This document shows positions 1 through 8,328 of a DNA stretch of 16,205 bases, piece by piece. Source of the stretch: an uncultured Pelagibacteraceae bacterium (GTDB lineage Bacteria; Pseudomonadota; Alphaproteobacteria; Pelagibacterales; Pelagibacteraceae); the NCBI GenBank assembly GCA_902533955.1, contig CACANV010000009.1:1-16205 (forward strand), read 5' to 3'. The position numbers and the translations under genes are program-made. Each line of letters opens with the position of its first letter. The first letter of the stretch is position 1. The notes under the pieces were generated by a model. That model made no database searches and had not been told where the DNA came from. It was given only the letters and a program-made list of their open reading frames with translations.

Positions 1-966
1 TCATATGAAGCAAATAATCCGAAATTAGTTAATAAATTTTTACTGCTATATGGAATAAATGAAGGATTAAAAAATGAAATCATCGAGAATATAATTTTAA
101 AGAATTTTCAAGGAGATATTTTAAAATACGATGAAGTAGAAGTTATTTCTGAAAAAGATAATTTTATATCAAACCTTAAAAATGGTTCATTATTTAATCA
201 AAAAAAAATCATAATTATAAATAGAACAACAGATAAAATTTATAATTTAGTAGAAAATATAATAGAAATTTATTCGTATGATACACAAATTATTTTAAAT
301 AGTGGCATATTAGATAAAAAATCTAAACTCAGAAAATTATTTGAAAAAGATAAAAGTCTAATTTGCATTCCTACTTATGAAGATAATAATAGAGCTTTAC
401 AGATAGTTGCTAAAGATTTTTTAAATATTGAAAAAATTAAAATTTCACAAGAAAATATAAATATATTAATAGAAAGAGCTATGGGAGACAGGAAAAACTT
501 GAAAAATGAATTAATTAAATTGAAAAATTTATCTTTAACAAAAAAAACAATACAAACAGAAGATATAATAAAAATTACAAATATAGCAGAAAATTATAGT
601 ATTTTTGAATTAGCTGATAATTATTTATCCAAAAATACAAAGAAAGTTTCAAACATTTTAAATGAAAATATTTTTACAAATGATGATTGTATACTTATAA
701 TTAGAACAATTTTGAATAGGTTAAAAAGATTGCTTAAGCTTAAAAATGAGCAAGAGAATATAATAGATTTAGAGGCATTAGTTTCATCATATAAACCAAC
801 GATTTTCTGGAAAGAAAAAGAAATTGTAAAAAAACAAATACAGATATGGAAGAAAAAAGATGTAAAAAAAATGATCTATAAAATTAATGACCTTGAAATT
901 TTGGTAAAAAAAAATTCAAATAATTCAATCAATTTTATTTATGATTTTGTAAGCAATTATCAATAG
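1..966 (+). CDS. holA: DNA polymerase III delta subunit, N-terminus cut by window edge
   Basis: Delta is the clamp-loader subunit that opens the beta sliding clamp during chromosome replication. The reading frame is open from base 1 to the TAG at 964-966, giving 321 codons. The first visible residues (SYEANNPKLVNKFLLLYGIN) match the extreme N-terminus of the family, so probably fewer than about ten residues lie outside the window. Family landmarks are the N-terminal LLYG-NEGL segment, the central ILDKKSKLRKLFEKDKS stretch, the IPTYEDNNR segment and the ERAMGDRKNLKNELIKL helix beginning at base 472. An ATG at 481 is internal, since the homologous sequence continues upstream of it. The 3' end overlaps the convergent parB gene by 7 bp. 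The protein is Lys/Asn/Ile-rich, as expected from the base composition. Assignment is by motif reading only. Confidence 0.92.
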   Translation, partial: SYEANNPKLVNKFLLLYGINEGLKNEIIENIILKNFQGDILKYDEVEVISEKDNFISNLKNGSLFNQKKIIIINRTTDKIYNLVENIIEIYSYDTQIILNSGILDKKSKLRKLFEKDKSLICIPTYEDNNRALQIVAKDFLNIEKIKISQENINILIERAMGDRKNLKNELIKLKNLSLTKKTIQTEDIIKITNIAENYSIFELADNYLSKNTKKVSNILNENIFTNDDCILIIRTILNRLKRLLKLKNEQENIIDLEALVSSYKPTIFWKEKEIVKKQIQIWKKKDVKKMIYKINDLEILVKKNSNNSINFIYDFVSNYQ

Positions 967-974
967 TTGCTTTT
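951..974 (+). terminator. Hairpin at the holA/parB convergent junction, possible terminator
   Basis: Bases 951-959 can pair with 964-972, starting AAGCAA/TTGCTT and continuing inward through one U-G wobble and two A-U pairs. This gives a 9-bp stem with a UCAA tetraloop. The right arm runs into a short T run (971-974). The wobble pairs only in the + strand RNA, so holA is the better-served gene. The stem includes the holA stop codon and the last codons of parB. The U-tract is short and the stem has only two G-C pairs, so termination efficiency is uncertain. Confidence 0.35.
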
Positions 975-1811
975 AACAATATTAATAAGTCTATCTAATT
1001 GATCAATACCTTTATACTCAAATACTAATGTACCAGTATTATTTTTTTTATTATTTAAGAATACTCGCATACCTATTTTATCTGTAAGTTCATTTTCAAT
1101 ATTTAATATATTTGTGTCTTTCTTAAATAATGATTTAATTTTATTATTTTTGAATAACCTAACAAGATTTTCCGTTTGCCTTACAGACAATTTTTTTGAA
1201 ACTATTTTTTCAGCAATTAACTCAGAATTATTAAGTCCAACAAGGATTTTTGCATGTCCTTGTGATATTTTTTCCTCAATAATTAACTTAATTACCTTTT
1301 GTGACAAATTTAATAGTCTCAAACTATTTGCTATATAGGTCCTACTTTTACCAATGAATTTAGATACTTTCTCTTGATCATACTTGAATTCATCAATCAA
1401 TCTTTTATATCCCTCTGCTTCTTCAATTGGATTAAGATCTTTTCTCTGAACATTTTCTACTATAGCAAATTCTAGAGATTTTAAATTGTCTGCTTTAATT
1501 ATAATTGCTGGAATTTCGTGTAGACCTGCGCTTTGTGCTGCCTGCCATCTTCTTTCGCCAGCAATTATTTCAAATTTATCATCTTGATCATTTGATTTTC
1601 TTACTATGATAGGTTGAATTATACCTCTTTCCTTGATCGAGCTTGTAAGTTCCTCCAAGCTTTCATTATCAAATTTTTTTCTTGGTTGATATTTATTTGC
1701 TATAATTGAGCTTATTGATATTTTATTATTAACTTCACTTACTTCACTATCTCCAATTAAAGAAGATAGTCCCCTGCCTAGACCTTTTTTTGATTTAAAA
1801 GGATTTATCAT
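960..1811 (-). CDS. parB: Chromosome partitioning protein ParB (CTPase, parS-binding)
   Basis: ParB loads on parS, spreads as a CTP-dependent clamp and links the origin region to ParA for segregation. The 283-residue protein shows the whole family layout. The N-terminal GLGRGLSSLIG (residues 10-20) is the conserved ParA-contacting peptide. The CTP-binding domain contains YQPRKKFD (41-48), GERRWQA (85-91) and ENVQRKDLNP (119-128). A helix-turn-helix region lies around 145-170, followed by ISQGHAKILVGL (182-193). The C-terminal dimerisation segment ends at residue 283. The ATG at 1811 overlaps the parA stop in an ATGA, and a GGAGAG ribosome-binding site precedes it. A matching perfect parS lies 1.4 kb away inside rsmG. 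The 3' end overlaps convergent holA by 7 bp, so the par operon ends here. Confidence 0.97.
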   Translation of the reverse strand: MINPFKSKKGLGRGLSSLIGDSEVSEVNNKISISSIIANKYQPRKKFDNESLEELTSSIKERGIIQPIIVRKSNDQDDKFEIIAGERRWQAAQSAGLHEIPAIIIKADNLKSLEFAIVENVQRKDLNPIEEAEGYKRLIDEFKYDQEKVSKFIGKSRTYIANSLRLLNLSQKVIKLIIEEKISQGHAKILVGLNNSELIAEKIVSKKLSVRQTENLVRLFKNNKIKSLFKKDTNILNIENELTDKIGMRVFLNNKKNNTGTLVFEYKGIDQLDRLINIVKSNY

Positions 1812-2608
1812 GCTGCACTCTCCACTGGTTTATCTTGGTTTAAAAATTCATCTGTAAAACTAAAATATGATCTGCTACCAGGACACAATTTATCATAAAT
1901 TAGAACTGGAACACCATGAGATGGTGCTTCTGACAATCTAACATTACGAGGCACAACTGTTTGATAAACTTTTTCTTTAAAATAATTCCTAGCTTCTTTT
2001 TCAACTTCGCTGGATAGCTTATTTCTTCTATCATACATAGTAAGAAGTATGCCTCTGATAGATAATTCTGGGTTTAGATTATTTTTTATCCTCTGAATAG
2101 TTTTCATAAGTTGTGTCAAACCCTCTAATGCAAAAAATTCGGTTTGCAGTGGTACTACAAGTGCATCAGATGCCACCAAAGCCATAATCGTAAGAAGGCT
2201 TAATGATGGAGGACAATCAATGAGTATGTAATCATATAAGGCTCTAGAATCATTTAAAATGGAGGTTAATTCATCTTTCAATTTGAAGGCTCTACGGCTG
2301 TCTCCTGCTGTTTCAACCTCCAAGCCAGATAAATCTACATTTGAAGTAATCAAATTTAAATTTTCAAAGTTTGTTCTCTGTATCACTTCCAATATTTTTT
2401 TGTTTCCATTAAGAACATTATAAATTGTTTGTTCGGTGTTGCAGATATTAGATAAACCAAGGCCTGTTGTAGCATTACCTTGGGGATCAAGGTCAATAAC
2501 TAAAATTTTTTTTCCTTTTGCGGACAATCCTGCTGCTAAATTAATCACGGTAGTGGTCTTACCTACTCCTCCCTTTTGATTAATCACTGAAATAACTTTT
2601 TTATCCAT
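1808..2608 (-). CDS. parA: Chromosome partitioning ATPase ParA
   Basis: ParA is the Walker-type ATPase that moves ParB-parS complexes over the nucleoid. The 266-residue protein carries the deviant Walker A box KGGVGKTT (12-19) with the signature lysine, the A' motif DLDPQGN (39-45) and the Walker B-like YILIDCPPS (127-135). Near the C-terminus VVPRNVRLSEAPSHG is typical of chromosomal ParA/Soj. It lacks an N-terminal DNA-binding extension, so it is the chromosomal rather than the plasmid P1 type. The ATG at 2608 overlaps the rsmG stop by 8 bp and is preceded by an A-rich stretch without a Shine-Dalgarno sequence. The order rsmG-parA-parB is conserved widely near bacterial origins. Full length and intact. 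Confidence 0.97.
   Translation of the reverse strand: MDKKVISVINQKGGVGKTTTVINLAAGLSAKGKKILVIDLDPQGNATTGLGLSNICNTEQTIYNVLNGNKKILEVIQRTNFENLNLITSNVDLSGLEVETAGDSRRAFKLKDELTSILNDSRALYDYILIDCPPSLSLLTIMALVASDALVVPLQTEFFALEGLTQLMKTIQRIKNNLNPELSIRGILLTMYDRRNKLSSEVEKEARNYFKEKVYQTVVPRNVRLSEAPSHGVPVLIYDKLCPGSRSYFSFTDEFLNQDKPVESAA
1818..1823 (-). promoter_or_regulatory. Strong ribosome-binding site of parB
   Basis: On the minus strand GGAGAG lies six bases upstream of the parB ATG, inside the last codons of parA. Most other starts in this window have no recognisable Shine-Dalgarno sequence, so this one stands out. It supports the chosen parB start and suggests that ParB translation is set independently of simple coupling to parA. 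Confidence 0.55.
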
Positions 2609-3245
2609 TTTTTTTTTGTAAGTTTGAAATTTTTATTACTAACGACTCTTCATTAGTTAAGCTTTTCTTAATTTCATAATCAAATTTCCATTTCTTCAAT
2701 GCATCTTTCAAAATTTCTTTTCCACTTTTGCCTAAAAACAAAATTATATATTTAAAACTTTTAAAATTTTTTAAAGCAATCTCTAAAATTACTGGCAAAG
2801 GTTTGAATGCTCTTGAAATTATAACGTCTGTTTCCAAATTCTTTTCTTCAAAAATATTTTTTCTATGAATTTTTGTGTTCAATTTAAATTTTTTTGACAT
2901 TTCTTTTAGAAAATTACTCTTATGAAAACTTTTTTCGTAAAAAATCACCTTAAATAGTGGGTTTTTGCGTTTCATCAAAATAGCTAAAACTATGCCAGGA
3001 AGCCCAGCACCCGATCCTAGGTCGGTACATATTTTTATTTCTTTTTTATCAATAAAATCAATTGTTTGTGCACTATCTTCTATATGTCTCGTTTTTATTG
3101 AATTTTCTGAGGAGCAACTTATTAAATTTATTTCTTTATTTTTCGATATTATGCAAGAGCTATAATCATCAAGCTCTCTTAATGTTTCACGTGAAACATT
3201 TAAAGTATTAAATTTTGTATTTTTTATAAAATTCGAATCAATCAA
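2601..3245 (-). CDS. rsmG: 16S rRNA (guanine-527-N7) methyltransferase RsmG (GidB)
   Basis: RsmG methylates G527 of 16S rRNA using S-adenosylmethionine. The 214-residue protein has RHIEDS (53-58), the SAM-binding loop [10 protein letters not shown] (75-84), the acidic strand end YEK (103-105) and the SRAFKPL segment (144-150). The start is TTG at 3245. No ATG occurs in frame upstream before a stop (TAA at 3257-3255), and the first internal Met comes after the SAM loop. The TTG shares bases with the mnmG stop (TTGA). Residues 16-22, NVSRETL, are encoded by the parS palindrome, so this stretch is shaped by two functions. Overlap with parA is 8 bp. The gene sits between mnmG and parA, the classic gidA-gidB-parA-parB order. 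Confidence 0.95.
   Translation of the reverse strand: MIDSNFIKNTKFNTLNVSRETLRELDDYSSCIISKNKEINLISCSSENSIKTRHIEDSAQTIDFIDKKEIKICTDLGSGAGLPGIVLAILMKRKNPLFKVIFYEKSFHKSNFLKEMSKKFKLNTKIHRKNIFEEKNLETDVIISRAFKPLPVILEIALKNFKSFKYIILFLGKSGKEILKDALKKWKFDYEIKKSLTNEESLVIKISNLQKKNG
3183..3198. promoter_or_regulatory. parS: parS partition site (ParB-binding centromere) inside rsmG
   Basis: The sequence TGTTTCACGTGAAACA is an exact copy of the canonical bacterial parS 16-mer. The inverted symmetry extends two bases on each side, to 3181-3200, giving a perfect 20-bp palindrome. It lies within the rsmG reading frame, where it encodes NVSRETL. The cognate ParB and ParA are encoded just downstream. By established knowledge, ParB nucleates here and spreads to form the segregation complex. 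The site is about 7.2 kb from the proposed origin at 10356-10639. I saw no second perfect copy in the window. Confidence 0.96.
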
Positions 3246-5113
3246 GCTATATGCTTAATAGACCTTCTTTTAAGATGAGACAATAAAATATATACAGCCG
3301 CAGGAGTTATTCCATCGATTCGTAGTGCTTGACCCATTGTTTTTGGCCTAACTTGCTTAAATTTAGATTTAACCTCATTTGAAAGGCCAGAAAACTTATC
3401 ATAATCTAAATTTTCAGGAATTATCAAGTTTTCATCCCTTTTAAATGCTAAAATATCAGCATTTTGTTTTTTTAAATATCCGCTATAATGTGAATTTATC
3501 TCTAATTGTTCATCTATTTCATTTGAAAAATACTTTATTTCAGGCCATATTTCTCTAATTTTATGCATATTTACCGAATTTTGACTTAATATTTGAATTG
3601 CATTTCTATTTATACCATCTTTTGCTATATTTACCCCATAAACAGACAGTTTTGATGGTGAAATCAGTAGTTTCTCCATTACTTTTTGAGTTTTTTCGAG
3701 CTGTTTAAATTTTGATTTATATATTTCTTTTCTCTCTTTTAATACTAATCCTATATCAATTCCCTTTTGGGTAAGTCTAATATCTGCGTTGTCGGACCTT
3801 AGGGATAGCCTATACTCGGCTCTTGAAGTAAACATTCTATAGGGTTCTGCCACACCTTTAGTAACTAAATCATCTATCATGACACCTATATATGCTTCTG
3901 ATCTATCCAAAATAAATGGTTCTTGACCCTTAATTGATAACGCAGCATTTACACCCGCAATAAGACCTTGGGCTGCAGCTTCTTCATAGCCAGTTGTTCC
4001 ATTAACTTGGCCGGCAAGGTATAGATTTTTAATTTTTTTTGTCTCGAGGGTTATAAATAGCTCTCTTGGATCCACAAAATCGTATTCTATAGCATATCCA
4101 GGCCTTAAAATTTTAACATTCTCTAAACCTTTGATATTATTGCATATTTCTTGCTGAATTTCAGCTGGAAGAGATGTGGATATACCATTTGGATATATGG
4201 TATTATCATTTAGACCTTCAGGTTCCAAAAATATTTGGTGCCTTTGCTTATCAGAGAACTTTACAATCTTATCTTCTATAGATGGACAATATCTTGGGCC
4301 AACTCCTTTGATACTTCCTGAGTACATGGCACTTTTTTTTATATTTTTAGAAATTATTTTATGGACTGCCTCGTTAGTATAAGTCATACGACATGAGATT
4401 TGTTTGTTAGTAATTTTTTTGGTTAAGAAAGAAAAAAAATATGGAACTTCATCAGCATACTGCTCTTCGAGATTTTTAAAATTTATTGTCTGAGAATCTA
4501 ATCTTGGAGGTGTTCCAGTTTTTAATCTACCAATTTTAAAATTATATTTTTCTAATTGCTCACTTAAGCCTGTTGATGGTTTCTCGTTGTATCTTCCTGC
4601 TGGAGTCTTTTCTTCTCCGATATGTATCAAACCATTCAAAAATGTTCCTGTTGTTAGAATTATCTTTAATGCTTTAATTTCTTTACCTGATTGAGTGCTA
4701 AATCCAATTACATCGTTATTTTTAAAATTGAACTTAATTACAGAATCAGAAAAAATGCTTAAATTACAGTAGTTTACAAGTTTTTCTTGCATAAATTTTT
4801 TATATAATGATCTATCACTTTGTGTACGCGGTCCTCTCACAGCAGGTCCTCTGCTTCTGTTTAATAATCTAAATTGTATTCCTGATTTATCTGCTACATC
4901 GCCCATCACGCCATCTAATGCATCTATCTCTCTAACTAGATGGCCTTTTCCTAATCCACCAATAGCTGGGTTACAAGACATCTCACCAATAGTATCAAAT
5001 TTGTGTGTAAAGAGTGCGGTGTTAACACCTAGTCTTGCAGATGCTGCTGCCGATTCACAACCAGCATGGCCTCCACCTATAACTACTACATCAAATGATA
5101 AATCATTTTTCAT
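3242..5113 (-). CDS. mnmG: tRNA uridine-34 5-carboxymethylaminomethyl modification enzyme MnmG (GidA)
   Basis: MnmG works with MnmE to install carboxymethylaminomethyl groups on wobble uridine 34 of certain tRNAs, using FAD, glycine and methylenetetrahydrofolate. The 623 residues are full length for the family. The FAD Rossmann motif is GGGHAGCE (13-20), followed by [19 protein letters not shown] (46-64) and the PRTQSDR region near 95-101. Further landmarks are [37 protein letters not shown] and [17 protein letters not shown]. The C-terminal helical domain ends with [19 protein letters not shown]. Cys47 and the later [13 protein letters not shown] cysteine match conserved family cysteines. 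The partner gene mnmE is immediately upstream, separated by 76 bp. The stop overlaps the rsmG TTG start. No Shine-Dalgarno sequence is visible. Confidence 0.97.
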   Translation of the reverse strand: MKNDLSFDVVVIGGGHAGCESAAASARLGVNTALFTHKFDTIGEMSCNPAIGGLGKGHLVREIDALDGVMGDVADKSGIQFRLLNRSRGPAVRGPRTQSDRSLYKKFMQEKLVNYCNLSIFSDSVIKFNFKNNDVIGFSTQSGKEIKALKIILTTGTFLNGLIHIGEEKTPAGRYNEKPSTGLSEQLEKYNFKIGRLKTGTPPRLDSQTINFKNLEEQYADEVPYFFSFLTKKITNKQISCRMTYTNEAVHKIISKNIKKSAMYSGSIKGVGPRYCPSIEDKIVKFSDKQRHQIFLEPEGLNDNTIYPNGISTSLPAEIQQEICNNIKGLENVKILRPGYAIEYDFVDPRELFITLETKKIKNLYLAGQVNGTTGYEEAAAQGLIAGVNAALSIKGQEPFILDRSEAYIGVMIDDLVTKGVAEPYRMFTSRAEYRLSLRSDNADIRLTQKGIDIGLVLKERKEIYKSKFKQLEKTQKVMEKLLISPSKLSVYGVNIAKDGINRNAIQILSQNSVNMHKIREIWPEIKYFSNEIDEQLEINSHYSGYLKKQNADILAFKRDENLIIPENLDYDKFSGLSNEVKSKFKQVRPKTMGQALRIDGITPAAVYILLSHLKRRSIKHIA

Positions 5114-5189
5114 AGTTATAATCTATTATTGATCTTTATTTTTACAAGAATTGAGTGAAAAAACTTAAAAAAGGTAGTAAATTCAGTAT

Positions 5190-6521
5190 TTATTTACCTA
5201 TACAAAAATCATTAAAAATAGAACCTAATACTTCTTCAACGTCTACTTTACCAACTATCATTCCTAAATGCCTAGTAGCCATTCTAAGATCTTCTGCTGC
5301 TTTATCAAAATCTTCAGCTTCATTTTTTTTTTTAAAATTTTCGAGGCATGAAACACATTGTTCTAAATTCTGTCTATGCCTATCTCTAGTTATCAAAATA
5401 TTCTCAGAATTTATAAATTTATTTTTTAACTTTTCATTTATTGTGGAAATTAATTCTTCTAAATTTTTTTTATTTTTTATTGAAACATAAATTGGATTGT
5501 ATTTTTTAAATTGGTTGACAATATTATCAATTCCTAGGTCTGATTTATTTACAACTATTATTGATTTATGTAATATTAATTCATTCAAAAAACCAGCAAA
5601 ATCAAGACTTTTTGGCTCAATTACAACAATTCTTAAATCGGCATCCTCTGCTTTTTTAAGAGCTAATTTTATACCTTTTTTTTCTATTTCATCCCTAGAT
5701 TCTCTTATTCCAGCGGTGTCAGAAACTACCACGGGCAAACCATTAATACTAAGATGAGTTTCTATAACGTCTCTAGTAGTTCCTGCTATTTCTGAAACTA
5801 TAGCAACTTCTCTCCTTGAAAGATAATTTAATAAACTAGATTTTCCTGCATTTGTTGGTCCAACAATAGCTATCTTAAAACCTTCTCTAATTCTTTCTCC
5901 AACTTTTTGGTCATGCAAAATTTTTATTATATCAAACTTAATTTTTTCAGAATTAATTTTTATATTTTTTAAAATATCTTCTGGAAGATCCTCATCGGGA
6001 AAATCAATTTTAGCTTCCAAATTTGATAATATTTTTAATAATCCTTTTCTCCAGAAATTAAATTTTTTTGAACTTTCGCCTGACATTATTTTTATTGCTT
6101 GTTGCCTTTGAATTTCTGTTTCAGAAGATATTAAATCTGAAATAGCCTCTGCTTTAAGCAAATTTATTTTTCCATTTTGAAATGCTATCTTAGTAAATTC
6201 TCCTGCTTCGGCTAATCTACAATTTTCAATTTCTGATATTGAGTTTTGCATAGCTTCAACAACAGCTCGGCCACCATGTATATGAAATTCGGCCATATCT
6301 TCACCTGTGTAGCTATTTGGGCCTGGAAACCATAATAAAATACCCTCATCTATAAGCTCATTCGTATTAATTTTATTAAATTTTTTAGTTGTTGCTAACC
6401 TTGGTTGGGGCAAATCTGAACTTGTTAATTTTTTTATGACCTCTTTTGTATCGGGGCCAGAAACTCTTATAATGGCTACACCTGAAATGCCTGGTCCTGT
6501 AGAGAGAGCATAAATTGTCAT
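5190..6521 (-). CDS. mnmE: tRNA uridine-34 modification GTPase MnmE (TrmE)
   Basis: MnmE is the GTPase partner of MnmG in wobble-uridine modification. The 443-residue protein has an N-terminal tetrahydrofolate-binding domain (about 1-115, with the FHIHGGRAVV segment at 79-88), a helical domain interrupted by the G domain, and the C-terminal CIGK (440-443) whose Cys is catalytic. G-domain motifs are G1 GPTNAGKS (221-228), G2 around AGTTRD (246-251), G3 DTAG (268-271) and G4 NKSD (325-328). In G1, Thr-Asn-Ala replaces the common Pro-Asn-Val, but the Gly-Lys-Ser core is intact. The ATG at 6521 gives the standard MTIYALSTGPG-like N-terminus. It lies between rho (36 bp upstream) and mnmG (76 bp downstream), all co-directional. 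Confidence 0.97.
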   Translation of the reverse strand: MTIYALSTGPGISGVAIIRVSGPDTKEVIKKLTSSDLPQPRLATTKKFNKINTNELIDEGILLWFPGPNSYTGEDMAEFHIHGGRAVVEAMQNSISEIENCRLAEAGEFTKIAFQNGKINLLKAEAISDLISSETEIQRQQAIKIMSGESSKKFNFWRKGLLKILSNLEAKIDFPDEDLPEDILKNIKINSEKIKFDIIKILHDQKVGERIREGFKIAIVGPTNAGKSSLLNYLSRREVAIVSEIAGTTRDVIETHLSINGLPVVVSDTAGIRESRDEIEKKGIKLALKKAEDADLRIVVIEPKSLDFAGFLNELILHKSIIVVNKSDLGIDNIVNQFKKYNPIYVSIKNKKNLEELISTINEKLKNKFINSENILITRDRHRQNLEQCVSCLENFKKKNEAEDFDKAAEDLRMATRHLGMIVGKVDVEEVLGSIFNDFCIGK

Positions 6522-6557
6522 AAGACAAGTATATCAGGAATTTTTTAAAATAAATTG

Positions 6558-7829
6558 TTAAGATGGCTTATTCATTGAATTAAAAAATTCAGAGTTATTT
6601 TTAGTATTTTTTAATTTTGAATTAATAAACTCTATTGCATCCATTGAACCCATTGGCGCTATAATTCTTCTTAGAACATTCATTTTTTGTAAATCATTTT
6701 TATCAAATATTAATTCTTCTCTTCTTGTGCCAGATTTTGTTATATCAATTGCTGGGAATATTCTTTTTTCTGATATTTTTCTATCTAAAATAGTCTCGCT
6801 GTTACCTGTTCCTTTAAATTCTTCAAATATAACTTCGTCCATTCTGCTTCCTGTGTCTATTAAAGCTGTTGCTATTATTGTTAAGGATCCACCTTCTTCA
6901 ATATTTCTTGCTGCACCAAAAAATCTTTTTGGTCTTTGGAGAGCATTTGCATCTACACCTCCCGTTAAAACTTTACCAGAACTTGGAACCACAGCGTTAT
7001 ATGCTCTTCCAAGTCTTGTAATAGAGTCCAATAAAATTACTACATCTTTTTTATGTTCCGTTAATCTTTTTGCTTTTTCTATAACCATTTCAGCTACAGC
7101 TACGTGCCTCTGTGCTGGTTCATCAAAAGTGGAACTTATAACTTCTCCTTTAACTGTTCTTTGCATGTCCGTTACTTCTTCTGGCCTTTCATCAATTAGT
7201 AAAACCATAAGATAGCACTCTGGGTGATTTGCTGTTATTGAATTTGCAATGCTTTGTAAAATCATTGTCTTTCCTGCTTTTGGAGGAGAAATTATTAATG
7301 ATCTTTGTCCTTTTCCGATAGGACTTACTAAATCAATTAATCTTGGAGTTAAATCAGTTTTTTTTTCTACCTTGTTTGTTTCTACTTCCATAACAAACTG
7401 TTTATTTGGATATAATGGAGTTAAATTATCAAAAGCTATTTTATGTTTAAATTTGTCAGTCTCTTCAAAATTAATTTTACTTACTTGCAATAATGCAAAA
7501 TATCTTTCTCCTTCTTTTGGAGATCTAATTGGACCTTCAACCGTATCCCCAGTTCTTAAACCAAATCTTCTAATTTGACTTGGACTCACATATATATCAT
7601 CAGCCCCAGGAAGATAATTAGATTCTATAGCTCTAAGAAAACCAAATCCATCTTGGAGTAATTGCAATACTCCGCCTCCGGTAATCTCTTCACCTTTTTC
7701 AGCTAATTTTTTTAATATTGCAAAATAAATTTCTTGTCTTCTTAATGTGCTTGCATTTTCAATTCCTAATTTTTCTGCTTCTTCAATTAATTTCTCTGAC
7801 GATTTTTGTTTTAATTCTTGTATATTCAT
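6558..7829 (-). CDS. rho: Transcription termination factor Rho
   Basis: Rho is the hexameric RNA helicase that terminates transcription and is driven by ATP. The 423-residue protein begins with the Rho N-terminal helical domain (1-45). The cold-shock-like RNA-binding domain follows with [17 protein letters not shown] (51-67) and [19 protein letters not shown] (77-95). The ATPase core has Walker A PPKAGKTM (182-189), [13 protein letters not shown] (210-222), Walker B VVILLDS (263-269) and the [22 protein letters not shown] stretch (288-309). Length is typical, with no insertion. The ATG at 7829 matches the family N-terminus. A sigma70-type promoter candidate lies just upstream in the 61-bp spacer after hemJ, so rho may be transcribed separately from the heme genes. 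Only weak hairpins were seen in this window, which fits a genome relying on Rho, though that is inference. Confidence 0.97.
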   Translation of the reverse strand: MNIQELKQKSSEKLIEEAEKLGIENASTLRRQEIYFAILKKLAEKGEEITGGGVLQLLQDGFGFLRAIESNYLPGADDIYVSPSQIRRFGLRTGDTVEGPIRSPKEGERYFALLQVSKINFEETDKFKHKIAFDNLTPLYPNKQFVMEVETNKVEKKTDLTPRLIDLVSPIGKGQRSLIISPPKAGKTMILQSIANSITANHPECYLMVLLIDERPEEVTDMQRTVKGEVISSTFDEPAQRHVAVAEMVIEKAKRLTEHKKDVVILLDSITRLGRAYNAVVPSSGKVLTGGVDANALQRPKRFFGAARNIEEGGSLTIIATALIDTGSRMDEVIFEEFKGTGNSETILDRKISEKRIFPAIDITKSGTRREELIFDKNDLQKMNVLRRIIAPMGSMDAIEFINSKLKNTKNNSEFFNSMNKPS

Positions 7830-7860
7830 TTGTGGGGATTTTTGTTTGTTAGATACTTTA

Positions 7861-7888
7861 AATATATATACTGATCTTTAAATTTCAA
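7861..7888 (-). promoter_or_regulatory. Candidate sigma70 promoter of rho
   Basis: Read on the minus strand, TTGAAA (7888-7883) matches the -35 consensus at five of six bases. A 16-base spacer separates it from TATATT (7866-7861), which matches the -10 consensus at five of six. Transcription would start near 7854, about 25 bases before the rho ATG. The -35 element touches the hemJ stop codon. In such AT-rich DNA chance matches are common, so the case rests on the pair, the spacing and the intergenic location. Confidence 0.35.
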
Positions 7889-7890
7889 GC

Positions 7891-8325
7891 CTATAAGGGC
7901 TTAAATATTACAATAAAAACTATAAAAATAAGCAAAAGTGTGGGTATTTCGTTGATTATTCTATAAAATCTTGCTGATTTTCTATTTTCTCCTATTTTTA
8001 GCAATTTAGCACATTTTCCTAGATATTCGTTATAAATCGATAACAGAACCACCAAAATCAATTTAATTTGAAGCCATAAAAAAGAAAAATTTTCAATTCC
8101 AATTATTGATATTAATATTATTCCTAAAATCCATGATAATACCATAGCTGGTCTCATAATATAATTAAATAATCTCTTTTCCATAATTTCAAAAACTTCT
8201 GTTGTTTGTTTTTTTTCAAAATTTTCTACATGGTAAACAAAAATTCGCGGAAGATACAAAAGTCCAGCCATCCATGAAATAACGGCTATCAAGTGTAAAG
8301 ATTTAAATAACAGATATAAGTTCAT
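7891..8325 (-). CDS. hemJ: HemJ-type protoporphyrinogen IX oxidase, membrane protein
   Basis: HemJ oxidises protoporphyrinogen IX to protoporphyrin IX, the step before ferrochelatase, and is common in alphaproteobacteria that lack HemG and HemY. The 144-residue protein has four hydrophobic segments, roughly 4-30, 58-78, 82-100 and 125-141. The N-terminal KSLHLIAVISWMAGLLYLPR carries conserved His11, and Lys88 in LQIKLILV matches the conserved lysine. The C-terminal RIINEIPTLLLI plus terminal KP is typical. After the third helix the sequence is IYNEYLGK, where I recall many members having a His at the Asn99 position. The gene follows hemH after 3 bp and precedes rho, so the heme genes form hemE-hemH-hemJ. 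Older annotations call the family CopD-like or UPF0093. Confidence 0.9.
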   Translation of the reverse strand: MNLYLLFKSLHLIAVISWMAGLLYLPRIFVYHVENFEKKQTTEVFEIMEKRLFNYIMRPAMVLSWILGIILISIIGIENFSFLWLQIKLILVVLLSIYNEYLGKCAKLLKIGENRKSARFYRIINEIPTLLLIFIVFIVIFKPL

Positions 8326-8328
8326 AAA

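Noticed and set aside
2608..2617. Ten-T run at the parA start/rsmG end as a programmed frameshift site
   Set aside because: Both proteins are complete and end or start normally around it; long A/T runs are common in this window.
6727..7215. Open 162-codon frame on the plus strand opposite rho
   Set aside because: It lies fully within the Rho ATPase coding region on the other strand and its translation shows no recognisable domain.
7887..7902. Inverted repeat AAGCC-N6-GGCTT over the hemJ stop codon
   Set aside because: The stem has only 5 bp without a bulge and no T tract follows in the hemJ direction, so I do not call it a terminator.
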